Source: Cylindrospermum sp. FACHB-282 (GTDB taxonomy: Bacteria; Cyanobacteriota; Cyanobacteriia; Cyanobacteriales; Nostocaceae). From it: DNA of 64,000 nt. Within the stretch, counting starts at the first letter, position 1; the number at the start of each line of letters is the position of its first letter. The DNA lies in contig NZ_JACJRJ010000008.1 in NCBI RefSeq assembly GCF_014697195.1, positions 62,001 to 126,000 on the forward strand. The letters are read 5' to 3'. The translations under genes were made by a program, and so were the position numbers. The notes under the pieces were generated by a model. That model did not search any database, had not been told where the DNA came from, and saw only the letters and a list, made by a program, of their open reading frames with translations. Below, piece after piece: positions 45,510-54,788 of this stretch.

Positions 45510-47597
45510 TCACCCTGTTTGTTGATGGGTAAGTTGTGTATTAATGGCTATCGAAGTCACCGGGGTCTGTTTGCCTTGCTGCAAGAGTCGCCCTAAAACA
45601 AATGTAAATGGTGGAAGTTTAATTCCCATAGCACCTTCTACAAGATGGAATACTCCACCCGACGTGGCAATCAGCATATCAACTCCACAGAACTCACCGT
45701 AGCAATGAGGAATCTTTAAAGCCTGTTCCAATATTGGTGTGGGCCCCATATTCATCGCAATCAAGATCGGCTGATCATCAGCCGTACCATGAATGAGTAC
45801 ACACCAGAAACCATTATTCCTAGAGCATAGTAGGGTACGGGTTCCACTCTGAATGAGTTTGTTTTCCAATCTAATTTCGGCAAGTTGTCGAATTAGTAAA
45901 AAAGTTGGGTGGTTTTTATTATATGGGTCAAAACTTTTGCGGTTAATCGGCCCAAACTCCCACACACAGGCAGGGTTATCAAACATATCTTCCCGCACGT
46001 AGCAATCATGACCAATCCAATCTTCTGTATCATGACGTTGATGCATCCCTAAAGCGCCAGAAAATTCTTGCTCTGTGCCTTGATAGATAGAAGGTATTTG
46101 TGGCCCTAAAATCAAACAAGCAAGTGCAAAATGTAACCGAACTCGCGCCTCGTCTTGGTTTCCTAGACGACTCAAAAATTGATGGAAGATTCTAGTTGTG
46201 TCTTGGTTATCGAGGAACATAATATTATTCCTCCAACCAGCATGATATGGGTGTGATGGCTCTAGAAAACCACAAAAATAATCTGCCAAACCCCCTAGCC
46301 AATGACCATCAGCTAAAGAATGCTTGATAGTATAATAAGTGGGATAGTCTATCAGATTTGAAAATTTCGCCCCATTGTAGGCAGTTACCTCTTCGTGAGT
46401 ACTGCCAGCGTGTTCGGCTATTTGCAGAAACTGCTTTTTCCCAAAATAGCTAGCATATCTTGATATCTCTTCAACGCAAGGCTCCCAGAAATCAAGACCA
46501 ACGTGACGTGCTGAATCGTATCGGAAACCATCAATGTCTGTTTCTGCAATCCAGTATTTAAGGTGTTGAATCAGTAATTCACGAACGTAGCTTGTCTCTG
46601 TTCGCCAATCTTCCAAGAAGCCAAATAGTCGTTGATTCACCATATCGGTGTATTCAGTTCCGTGGAAGAGTGATGTGTTCCGTGCTTCTATTGGAAAGGG
46701 CATTACCGCAGTTTCATCACCTTGCACATACTTGAACTCTCCCCCTGGTGGGCCTCCATATTCTTCCCAGTTAATACTATCTGCGATGTGATTGTTGACA
46801 ACGTCTAAAATGACAGCAATGTTAGCTTCATGAGCTGTCTTCACTAGGTCACGCAGACACACAAGTGTACCCAGACGTGGATCAACCATCAATAGGTGGA
46901 TAGGATGATAGCCATGATAGCCATCGGCAGCGTTGACATACACAGGGCTGAGGATAATTGCTCTGACTCCCAATGACTTCAAATATGTTATCTGCTCAAT
47001 TACGCCCCGAATTGTTCCACCATGACTTGCATAGGGGGAAGAGGGATCATATTTGACTGCACTCAGTCCAGTGCGGTTGCTATCTGCACTACGAGCAAAT
47101 CGATCAATGATGATTGAGTAAAATAGACGGCAATCCCAATCATCAGGACTAGATGTCATTGCAACCCTTGGTTTTGGCCCATATATGGGCTGATTGTTCA
47201 CATACCCCAGAAATACAGATGGGATTTCAGCCATTGACCGGGGTGCTTCATCGCAGACTAGCAAAATATGCGATCGCTCTCTTGTATGCTCATTACCATA
47301 AGTATCCACATAACCCAATCTGTAGCGATATCCTCCCCCGTTACTTATAGGTGGTAGGATGACCGAAAATATTTTGAAGCCATTTTCTATAACGCTTTCA
47401 GTATGTGCCGTAATTCGATCTGAATCGCAATATCCTTGTCCATCATTCAACTCATAAGCTATCTGACCATAATCTGGATTTTTAGATAAGTGAACACCAA
47501 ATCTGATGGAGATTTTTTCACCACTTCTAAACACCCAAGTATATGGTGCTGTACTAGGGTCTAGATGTACTTCACAGTATTCGTCAAAATAGCGCAT
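45510..47597 (-). CDS. GH13 alpha-amylase-family enzyme (695 aa)
   Basis: A beta-rich N-terminal domain (about 1-140) is followed by the GH13 barrel: VILDVVNNHIADS (region I), DGFRYDSARHVG with the nucleophile Asp near 360, IAEHAGS with the acid Glu near 395, and FLDNQDTTRIF with the third Asp near 464. A C-terminal beta domain (about 590-695) closes it. It probably acts on alpha-glucans such as glycogen or maltodextrin; there is no signal peptide, so it is cytoplasmic. It is monocistronic on the minus strand. Confidence 0.9.
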   Translation of the reverse strand: MRYFDEYCEVHLDPSTAPYTWVFRSGEKISIRFGVHLSKNPDYGQIAYELNDGQGYCDSDRITAHTESVIENGFKIFSVILPPISNGGGYRYRLGYVDTYGNEHTRERSHILLVCDEAPRSMAEIPSVFLGYVNNQPIYGPKPRVAMTSSPDDWDCRLFYSIIIDRFARSADSNRTGLSAVKYDPSSPYASHGGTIRGVIEQITYLKSLGVRAIILSPVYVNAADGYHGYHPIHLLMVDPRLGTLVCLRDLVKTAHEANIAVILDVVNNHIADSINWEEYGGPPGGEFKYVQGDETAVMPFPIEARNTSLFHGTEYTDMVNQRLFGFLEDWRTETSYVRELLIQHLKYWIAETDIDGFRYDSARHVGLDFWEPCVEEISRYASYFGKKQFLQIAEHAGSTHEEVTAYNGAKFSNLIDYPTYYTIKHSLADGHWLGGLADYFCGFLEPSHPYHAGWRNNIMFLDNQDTTRIFHQFLSRLGNQDEARVRLHFALACLILGPQIPSIYQGTEQEFSGALGMHQRHDTEDWIGHDCYVREDMFDNPACVWEFGPINRKSFDPYNKNHPTFLLIRQLAEIRLENKLIQSGTRTLLCSRNNGFWCVLIHGTADDQPILIAMNMGPTPILEQALKIPHCYGEFCGVDMLIATSGGVFHLVEGAMGIKLPPFTFVLGRLLQQGKQTPVTSIAINTQLTHQQTG

Positions 47598-47762
47598 ATA
47601 GCATTCCTATGAATTAAAGATGGTGAGTTGGCCAACAAGTTATCTTCGGTGATGGACTTACCGATTTCTGTTTTTCTTGTCCAGAATAATTTTTTGGCTA
47701 TTAGACGTTTTGTGATTCTGCTTATGACCACTAATCCACTAGTAAACCAGAAACGTAATTAA

Positions 47763-48554
47763 CTACCAAAAACGCAGTTGCACCAAATGTATGATGTATT
47801 CTAAATACTGTCGCCAAGTGACTTTACTCGCCCCTTCTTGGCGTTCCTGAAAGACATAGGCTACTTCAGCAATTTGATGAATCTCACCTCGCCCAATTAC
47901 TTCAATCAAAATTTTGTAGCCCAGAGGATTCATTAACCGCCCTGCGATCGCCTCTCGGCGCACTAAAAAATAACCACTCATGGGATCAGAAACACGCCCG
48001 ACGACACTGGGCAAAATAATCAACCCTAGCAATTGAGCACCCCGTGACAAAATTCGCCGATTCAAGCGCCAATCACTAGTTCCGCCTCCTGTGACATGAC
48101 GGCTAGCGACAGCAAGATCCGCTCCCTGTTCCGTCGCCTTCAGTAGCTTCATTAACACCTCTGGCGGATGTTGTAAATCACCATCAATCACCCCTAGCAC
48201 TTGCCCTTTGGCAACCTGCCAACCCCTAATCACCGCAGTAGACAAGCCCCGTTCTCCCTGACGACGCATCACGCGCAAGCGAGGATAATCTGCCATTAGT
48301 TGCTGTGCAATTTCCCAGGTGCCATCAGGACTATCATCATCAATCACAACCAGTTCGTAATTATTGGGTAACGCTTCATCTAGCAAATAGCTCAACAGAT
48401 GAACCACTGCCAAAATGTTCTTACCTTCGTTATAGGTTGGGATAATCAGCGATAAATAAACTGGCTCAGTCGGCGGTGCAAGTTCAGTTGATAACAGAAT
48501 TTTCAGCGTTCCTGAAGGTACTGGCACAAGCGATCTCGATAAATTCACAATCAT
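47763..48554 (-). CDS. GT2 polyprenyl-phosphate glycosyltransferase (263 aa)
   Basis: GT-A fold of the DPM1 type: LSLIIPTYNEGKNI, YELVVIDDDSPDGTW, GLSTAVIRGW, VIDGDLQHPPE (DxD-like) and DPMSGYFLVRR. There is no C-terminal membrane part. It loads a sugar onto undecaprenyl/polyprenyl phosphate. Next come GtrA and a GT39 membrane transferase on the same strand, the usual three-part system that moves lipid-linked sugar across the membrane and onto an envelope acceptor. Confidence 0.9.
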   Translation of the reverse strand: MIVNLSRSLVPVPSGTLKILLSTELAPPTEPVYLSLIIPTYNEGKNILAVVHLLSYLLDEALPNNYELVVIDDDSPDGTWEIAQQLMADYPRLRVMRRQGERGLSTAVIRGWQVAKGQVLGVIDGDLQHPPEVLMKLLKATEQGADLAVASRHVTGGGTSDWRLNRRILSRGAQLLGLIILPSVVGRVSDPMSGYFLVRREAIAGRLMNPLGYKILIEVIGRGEIHQIAEVAYVFQERQEGASKVTWRQYLEYIIHLVQLRFW

Positions 48555-48651
48555 AATTCAGTTCTATTTCGGTTATTAGGTTTCCATTTTTTTTATATTC
48601 AGAAAAAACTAAATACACTGCATGATCAGCAGAAAAAAATCTGTATTTTTC

Positions 48652-49143
48652 CTAAGTACTATCTTTCAACACATCTACTTCTGTATCTCTTATTTGCCAG
48701 TTGAGCTTCCAGTTGAGCAAAAAATTCCAGAGAGTAACACAAATAATTGCCACCAATTTTGCCATATATTCATTCATTTCAAATTCATAAAACAGCCAAT
48801 TCACAATTAAACTATTGAAAATTAATCCAAAAAAACAAATTAAGTTGAACTTTAAAAATCGCTGTAATCGCTGAGTGCCTAACTGTTGTCGAGAAGAAAT
48901 ATTACTAAATGTCCATACATCATTCCAAACAAAATTATTAATGATTGCTAACTCTGTTGAAAGTATCCCACTCGGAGTTAACCCCCAACCCAACAGTTTG
49001 TGCAGAACATAAAATCCTCCCAAGTCCACAAATACACCACTTAAACCCACTATGGCGAAACGAATCAGACGACTGACAAACACCCAAGAAAAATTTAAGA
49101 GCAGTCTATTTATTAGATTGTTAATTTCAAAACAATGATTCAT
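48652..49143 (-). CDS. GtrA-family membrane protein (163 aa)
   Basis: Four hydrophobic segments with the family pattern RFAIVGLSGVFVDLGGFYVLHK, FVWNDVWTF and LRFLKFNLICFFGL-like text. GtrA proteins are proposed flippases for polyprenyl-phosphate-linked sugars. It lies between the GT2 and GT39 genes. Confidence 0.88.
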   Translation of the reverse strand: MNHCFEINNLINRLLLNFSWVFVSRLIRFAIVGLSGVFVDLGGFYVLHKLLGWGLTPSGILSTELAIINNFVWNDVWTFSNISSRQQLGTQRLQRFLKFNLICFFGLIFNSLIVNWLFYEFEMNEYMAKLVAIICVTLWNFLLNWKLNWQIRDTEVDVLKDST

Positions 49144-49209
49144 TCGCCTTCTTCTCTCTTAAGAACTTTACTCCATCTCTAGCACTTATACAATCTCAAA
49201 CAATACTGT

Positions 49210-50853
49210 TCACAACTGCTCAATTTTATCAAATTGCCATAAACCTCCAGGTGGCGGATTAAGTACTTTAATAGTTTTTAAAAAATAGGTTTTATCTTCC
49301 TCTATTTGATGAAATAAAGTACTATTATTTTGCATAAATAAAATATGATGATCATCTTGCGGAATCCGTAGTAGCTCATCATCTTTATCTTTTATTGGCA
49401 GTAGACGAACTTTTGGTGAATAATGACTTAAAGTTAGAATTCCTCCCAAATTAACAGGAGAGTTATTAATTACCAGTAAAGGTCTTTCTAATTGATTGAG
49501 AACTTCATCTGTTTCTCTAATAAATTTTGCAGATGATTGAGTCCACCAACTCTCAGCTTGAAAAAATCTGACATCAGAAATCAACCCAGCTATCAGCAAT
49601 CCGATTATTGTGAATTGAGCAATTTTCGTCTGCCATATCTGTTTTTGGAAAATATGAAAAGCTAAAACATAGGCTACAATAATTTCTAGACTGAGATATA
49701 AAGGCAATTGGTAGCGCAATTGAATAGAGCGCACCCCTCCATAAATGAGGTCATATATCACTAAGAATAAACTGGTAAATCCTCCCAATAAAACAATCAA
49801 TAGATTAGCTTGATTACTAGGCACTTTTATGATAAATAACCCCAAGTAAATAATTAAGGATAAACTGAATATTAACGCAGGAATAATATAAAATAAAGAA
49901 CCTTCAAGAGTAAAACTATTAAATACTGATGTATCTGAAGTTAAATTAAGATCGAAAAATATTCGAGTTACTCGAATCCCAAAAATAGCGATTAGCTCGA
50001 AAGGATTATTTATCCATTTTATTGCCCACCCTGAAGTTAGCTCTAGTGCTGTGCCAATGTGGGTGATGAGTACAATTAACCAAGGCAAAAACATTAATAA
50101 AGCAGCAATCGTAGCAAGTATATAATTGAGTGAGGTTTTGCTGAAGCGAAACTGTTGTTGAATAACTGCATAAATACCATGAGATATCATCACCAAAACT
50201 GTGAATAAATGAGTGTATAAACCCAAGGCTAAAGTGAGAGTATAAACAGCCCAATTTCTTTTATTTTCTTGTCTGATAGCTCGCAATAAAGCAGCACTCG
50301 ATACTAGAATCTCTACCATCCACAAACTGTATTGACGTGCTTCTTGAGCAAAATATAACTGCAAGGGAGAAACGGCAACTAACGCCATTGCTACCCATCC
50401 TACAACTGGTGACTCAAACAACTCTAAACACAGCCAATATACACTAGGAAATATCAACAGACTGATGATTGCTGATAAACTTCTCACTCCTGTCGGAGAA
50501 TCTCCAAATACTTGCGCCCACAATCTCACCATTACGTAATATAAGGGGGGATGCTGTGGGTCTGAGGTGATTAAATAATTCACTGTATCAGCCACCCCAC
50601 GCTCTGGATTAATGTGTTGATATTTGTCGAAACTAGTAATAGCAATTATGCCTTGATGGTGAGAAACTTCCTGTTTTAACTCGGCTATCGTGTGCCCAGA
50701 AATTGCTACAGATGTCCAAGATTCATCACAGCAGTATATTTTTTTTTCCAGATGGGCAAAACGGAAGAAAATGCCTAACCCGATGAGGCTGATTATCAAG
50801 ATTTTAAACCAAGTCGGGGGACTTGCTTTTACTAATAATTGCGGATTGTCCAT
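49210..50853 (-). CDS. GT39/ArnT-like membrane glycosyltransferase (547 aa)
   Basis: About eleven membrane helices. The catalytic first loop has the acidic pair CCDESWTSV, followed by the DPQHPPLYYVMVRLWAQVFG segment (in two motifs) typical of PMT_2 enzymes. It transfers a sugar from a polyprenyl-phosphate donor to lipid, protein or glycan on the outer face. It is last member of the three-gene glycosylation set; the acceptor is unknown. Confidence 0.88.
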   Translation of the reverse strand: MDNPQLLVKASPPTWFKILIISLIGLGIFFRFAHLEKKIYCCDESWTSVAISGHTIAELKQEVSHHQGIIAITSFDKYQHINPERGVADTVNYLITSDPQHPPLYYVMVRLWAQVFGDSPTGVRSLSAIISLLIFPSVYWLCLELFESPVVGWVAMALVAVSPLQLYFAQEARQYSLWMVEILVSSAALLRAIRQENKRNWAVYTLTLALGLYTHLFTVLVMISHGIYAVIQQQFRFSKTSLNYILATIAALLMFLPWLIVLITHIGTALELTSGWAIKWINNPFELIAIFGIRVTRIFFDLNLTSDTSVFNSFTLEGSLFYIIPALIFSLSLIIYLGLFIIKVPSNQANLLIVLLGGFTSLFLVIYDLIYGGVRSIQLRYQLPLYLSLEIIVAYVLAFHIFQKQIWQTKIAQFTIIGLLIAGLISDVRFFQAESWWTQSSAKFIRETDEVLNQLERPLLVINNSPVNLGGILTLSHYSPKVRLLPIKDKDDELLRIPQDDHHILFMQNNSTLFHQIEEDKTYFLKTIKVLNPPPGGLWQFDKIEQL

Positions 50854-51010
50854 TTATTGCAGATGTCTCATTAGAGAAAAAACTATTAATATAGCAATAT
50901 TAAATCACTGGTGAGCGTTACTTTTAGAGTGTTTTAGCAAACTATAATGCATGACACTATCGCTAACAACACCCCAAAAAATACTCAGAATTCAAATAGG
51001 ATAGCTATAA

Positions 51011-52060
51011 TCAATCACTATTTATTTTCTGAGCAACCACTACCATATCAATCAAATGTATTTTCTTTAAAGTTTCATTTTGATTAACTTGGTGTTCAAG
51101 GTCTAATATTTCTGCAACAGTTTCTATTGGTTTGACTGGTAGGCAGAGGCGGGCTTGAATTTGGGGATATTCGATATATGTACCGACCGGCATATTTTTA
51201 TGAGTATAAAACTGAGAATGGTATGCCTCCCATTGCTTGATAGTAAATAGTGGTGTGGCAGGAAGTTCATAAGATGCTGATTGAGATTTAAACTCATCTC
51301 CAAAAGTCTTTTCCAATGTCGGATTAAACGGGTTGCTCAGAAGCGTTTGGAACAGGTCAAAGGGTATATATCGAATCCCCAATCCTGCGGAATGTCCATT
51401 TTTACAAGTTTCAAAAAATTCTTCTCTGCTAATTATAATATGCTCATTATTAAACTCTTTAGGGGCACGAAAGTGATAAAGAACGGGAGACTTACAAGCA
51501 AATATCACTAAAGACCCGTTTGGTTTTAGAAAGTTATAAAAAGCAGCAAGACTTTCTTGGATAACATCTAAAGAAATATGTTCAAAAATATGCGAACAAA
51601 TGATTAGATCAAAAGTTCCATATTTCGATATTTCTTTGCTTTGCATTACATCATTGAGAAGTTGGACTTTTTCACTTTTTAGCGGTAATGAGTATATTTC
51701 TTGGAGCAATTGCTCATATTCCTCAGTTTGTACAAAGTCATCATCCTGTAATTTTGTTAATAGTTCTTGGTCTTCGTTGATTAGACACTTAGCTACCACT
51801 GAAGCGTGCAAAAATCTCTTGAGGTCTGGTTCGACCATAACAATCTTTTTAGCTGACCATAGACGAGGAAGTAATCTTCCTAATCCACATCCAGCATCAA
51901 GAATAACTGCATCAGATGTAATCAAATCCTGAATGTTATTAGTCCAGACTTCCCGGTCTCTAGCTTTCCAGGCTTCATGAGCCAGATTTGTAACCCGCTG
52001 GTGTGGGTCAACCGTTTCATAAGCAGTAGCGATAATTTTCTTCACTGAAAGATACCTCAT
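51011..52060 (-). CDS. Class I SAM-dependent methyltransferase (349 aa)
   Basis: Motif I VILDAGCGLGRLLPRL, the acidic VEPD at the end of strand 2, and FDLIICSHIFEHI show a small-molecule methyltransferase. The C-terminal 130 residues are unrecognised and may bind the substrate. It is on the same strand as the glycosylation genes and 88 bases downstream of the MFS gene, so it may be co-transcribed with the exporter. The substrate is not known. Confidence 0.88.
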   Translation of the reverse strand: MRYLSVKKIIATAYETVDPHQRVTNLAHEAWKARDREVWTNNIQDLITSDAVILDAGCGLGRLLPRLWSAKKIVMVEPDLKRFLHASVVAKCLINEDQELLTKLQDDDFVQTEEYEQLLQEIYSLPLKSEKVQLLNDVMQSKEISKYGTFDLIICSHIFEHISLDVIQESLAAFYNFLKPNGSLVIFACKSPVLYHFRAPKEFNNEHIIISREEFFETCKNGHSAGLGIRYIPFDLFQTLLSNPFNPTLEKTFGDEFKSQSASYELPATPLFTIKQWEAYHSQFYTHKNMPVGTYIEYPQIQARLCLPVKPIETVAEILDLEHQVNQNETLKKIHLIDMVVVAQKINSD

Positions 52061-52147
52061 TGATGCTAATTTATGACTTGGTTGTCGCCTATTAAAAACA
52101 GCTATTAATGGGCGAAAATCGCATTTTTGAATTTATTAACTAACGGA

Positions 52148-53503
52148 TTACGTCGCTTTAATTTTCTTATTATCTAATATTTGTCCATCAGCAGTTAATA
52201 ATTTATCATCTATTGGAATATATGCAAAATAATTGAATAGAATGACTGATATGACCAGAATAATTAACCCTTCCAGAATCATCAAAAACCCGATTCCCCG
52301 CCCTTGACCAGTTTCAATCAACCGCCCAACAGTACCAGCAAGAACACCATCAGTAGATAACATCGGTTCTAAAAATCCGTCGGTTAATGGACTGGCAATA
52401 AGATTACCAAAAGCCCCACCCAATCCTGCCACAGTGTAGAACAATGAAAGCACACGTCCCTGAACATTTGGTTGAACGCTAGTTTGCAAAATTGTACTAT
52501 TAGTGCTTAGAATAATAGGCACGGTAAAAAATGAAAGAAAAATGCCCAAGGCTATGGTAGGGATAAAGGGTTTAATGCCAGCAATTACTAGACCTATCCC
52601 ATTTAAGGCAGAAAATATAAACAGAGTAGATATAGATTTTTTTCCTCCTCCCCAGATAGTCATAACGACGCTACCAGCAACCATTCCACAGCCAGCAATT
52701 GACATTACAATCCCAAATGTCGTAGGGGAACAAAAGGATAATATCAGCGGATTAATTAAGACAGATGTCATGCCATTCACAACAAAATAAATTGTCATGA
52801 ATGCTAGTAGAATTAGCAAGAAGAAGCGAGATGAAATCTTTTCCCAGCCGTAAACAATGTCATTAAGGATAGCAGTCATTCCCCTAGTTGACAAAACACT
52901 AGTTTCCGGCTGAGGAATATGAATAAATAGTAAGGTTAACAATGTAATGAGATAGGTTGACAAATCAATCAACAACAATCCCTGAAGTTGTACATTGGCA
53001 ATGAGTATACCCGCCAAGATGGGTGCAGCTAGTTGTCCTACTGCGGTGCTGAACTGAATCAAACCATTAACCCTCCCCATCTGATTGCGAGGAACCATCA
53101 TCGGTAAGGCAGCTGCCTTCGCAGTCATTTGAAAGGAACCGCAGACTGAGGTAAAAAATGCCGAGACGTAAGTGTGCCAGAGTTGTAGATGACCTTGCAG
53201 CAGCAGTATAGCAAGTGTAAGCGTAATTAACGTCGCAGCTATTTCACTGAAAATAATTGTCCATTTTCGATTCCATCTATCTACTAATACACCCACAAAG
53301 GGAGTGATTAATATACCTGGTAATGCTGTTAAAAATAAAATTAGACTTAATTCTGTAACGGCGTGAGTGTTTTGATAAACCCAGATACCTAAACCAAATC
53401 CTGTCAGTCGATTTCCGATTTCAGACAAAGACTGTCCTAACCAGAAGAGAGTAAAATTGCGGAACTCACAAATTAGTGCAATTAGTTGAGTTAGATATTT
53501 CAT
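52148..53503 (-). CDS. MFS exporter, enterobactin-exporter-like (451 aa)
   Basis: Twelve membrane helices, the motif-A region GVLVDRWNRKW after helix 2 and FRNFTLFWLGQSLSEIG at the start, as in the MFS_3 (EntS-like) group that exports siderophores and other secondary metabolites. It is divergent from the fatty acyl-AMP ligase gene with 1.3 kb between them, so it is a candidate exporter for the polyketide/lipid product. Confidence 0.9.
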   Translation of the reverse strand: MKYLTQLIALICEFRNFTLFWLGQSLSEIGNRLTGFGLGIWVYQNTHAVTELSLILFLTALPGILITPFVGVLVDRWNRKWTIIFSEIAATLITLTLAILLLQGHLQLWHTYVSAFFTSVCGSFQMTAKAAALPMMVPRNQMGRVNGLIQFSTAVGQLAAPILAGILIANVQLQGLLLIDLSTYLITLLTLLFIHIPQPETSVLSTRGMTAILNDIVYGWEKISSRFFLLILLAFMTIYFVVNGMTSVLINPLILSFCSPTTFGIVMSIAGCGMVAGSVVMTIWGGGKKSISTLFIFSALNGIGLVIAGIKPFIPTIALGIFLSFFTVPIILSTNSTILQTSVQPNVQGRVLSLFYTVAGLGGAFGNLIASPLTDGFLEPMLSTDGVLAGTVGRLIETGQGRGIGFLMILEGLIILVISVILFNYFAYIPIDDKLLTADGQILDNKKIKAT

Positions 53504-54788
53504 AATTCTGTTTACTGGTGTACCGCTCTATCTCACAAGCTACGCGCAGTTTCTGGGACAGGAGAGGATCGTCTTTTCTCATTGGTCAAGGTTTCAGGTA
53601 CATTTACGCTACGGTAACATAGTTTTGTTTATTTACGCCAATCTACTTAAGTGTATCATTTTTTGTTTGGGGTTCCCTATGATGTAGCTACAGTAACATA
53701 ATATAATTGACTGGCTGATATTTTTTATACTGGGCAAAAAATAATTTTTGTGTTTGTGAATGAAGCCAGGATATCAAAGGCTGTCAATCACAAGCTGCGT
53801 AAAGCTTCTGGGACATGAGAGGATAGTCTTTTTTCGTTTTTTAGGTATATTTACGTCTTGTAACATATTTTTGTTTATTTACGCTTATTTAACTTATTTT
53901 TCTCTCTGAGAAGAAAAATTTTATCTAAAGAACAGATGTGTTAGATACCCAAACGCTCTTAGTTTCTCATCCAAGCTGGTGCGATCGCCTTCTTTTCCTT
54001 TTTTTCAAGACGCTACCCAAACGGCACTGCACTCCTCACAATCAGCTACAGCGGGGGGTTAATCCATCGCTAGCTCTAAACGATAACGAAGCTTTCAACC
54101 CATGTTCCGCATTTTAACTAATAGTATCAATTAATTACATTACCCAGAATAGTAATACGGATTTTTTAGCAAAAAGCTAGTGAATTATGACTTGCTTCCA
54201 ATCCTAGGAAGAGAAAGCCTTTCAACAGATTTACGTAATTATCAAAACCAAACAAATAGTAGTATTTTATACTTTTAAGTTGAATATTCGTATTTTGCCA
54301 GTCTTTTAAGTATTGCATTTGTCTAATAGATGTCATATCTTTAGCCTTATCTAAATAAATATATTTAGAAATTTAGAAGTATGCATAATTTTCTAGATCC
54401 AGGGCGAGTGTATCCCAATAAAAACACCTACATCTCAAGAAAAACCAGAATAATCGGATTAAGCCATGATTACTAATAATGGTTTAGGCAATTGCTATTA
54501 ACTCGTAAAAGTTCAATCGAACGCTAAAGTTATTCTTATGCCAAAACATTGTTATTTTTCTCAATCCTAATTGAGATGCTCTGAACCTGGTTCTAAATCA
54601 CCTATTTGTATTGGTGTTGTATAATTTGTAAAAAAGGCTTATAACTAGATTACTTTTAAACTAACGAAAAACATCTTGCTATCTCAAGTTATTGGATATG
54701 CTTAAGTATTTAATTCGATGATTACTTCATCAACTAACTAATTGAAGTATTTAAAATTAACCCTATTAACCTAAATCATCCCGCATTT
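53504..54788. other. 1.3 kb non-coding region between exporter and FAAL genes
   Basis: No open frame of 60 codons on either strand. The first 400 bases hold a diverged direct repeat (53533-53650 and 53788-53896). The rest is AT-rich. It is unusually long for this window and must contain the promoters of both the exporter and the polyketide operon. It could hold a long 5' leader or a small RNA; I see no known riboswitch. Confidence 0.6.
53533..53896. repeat. Diverged direct repeat, about 110 bp, two copies
   Basis: Copy 1 (53533-53650) and copy 2 (53788-53896) share TCACAAGCT, TTCTGGGACA, GAGAGGAT, AGTCTTTT-like, GGTA-ATTTACG, GTAACATA and TTTTGTTTATTTACGC in the same order, at an offset of 255 bases. 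I estimate about 80 percent identity with one gap. It is directly upstream of the MFS gene, inside the shared control region of the biosynthetic locus. Confidence 0.7.
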
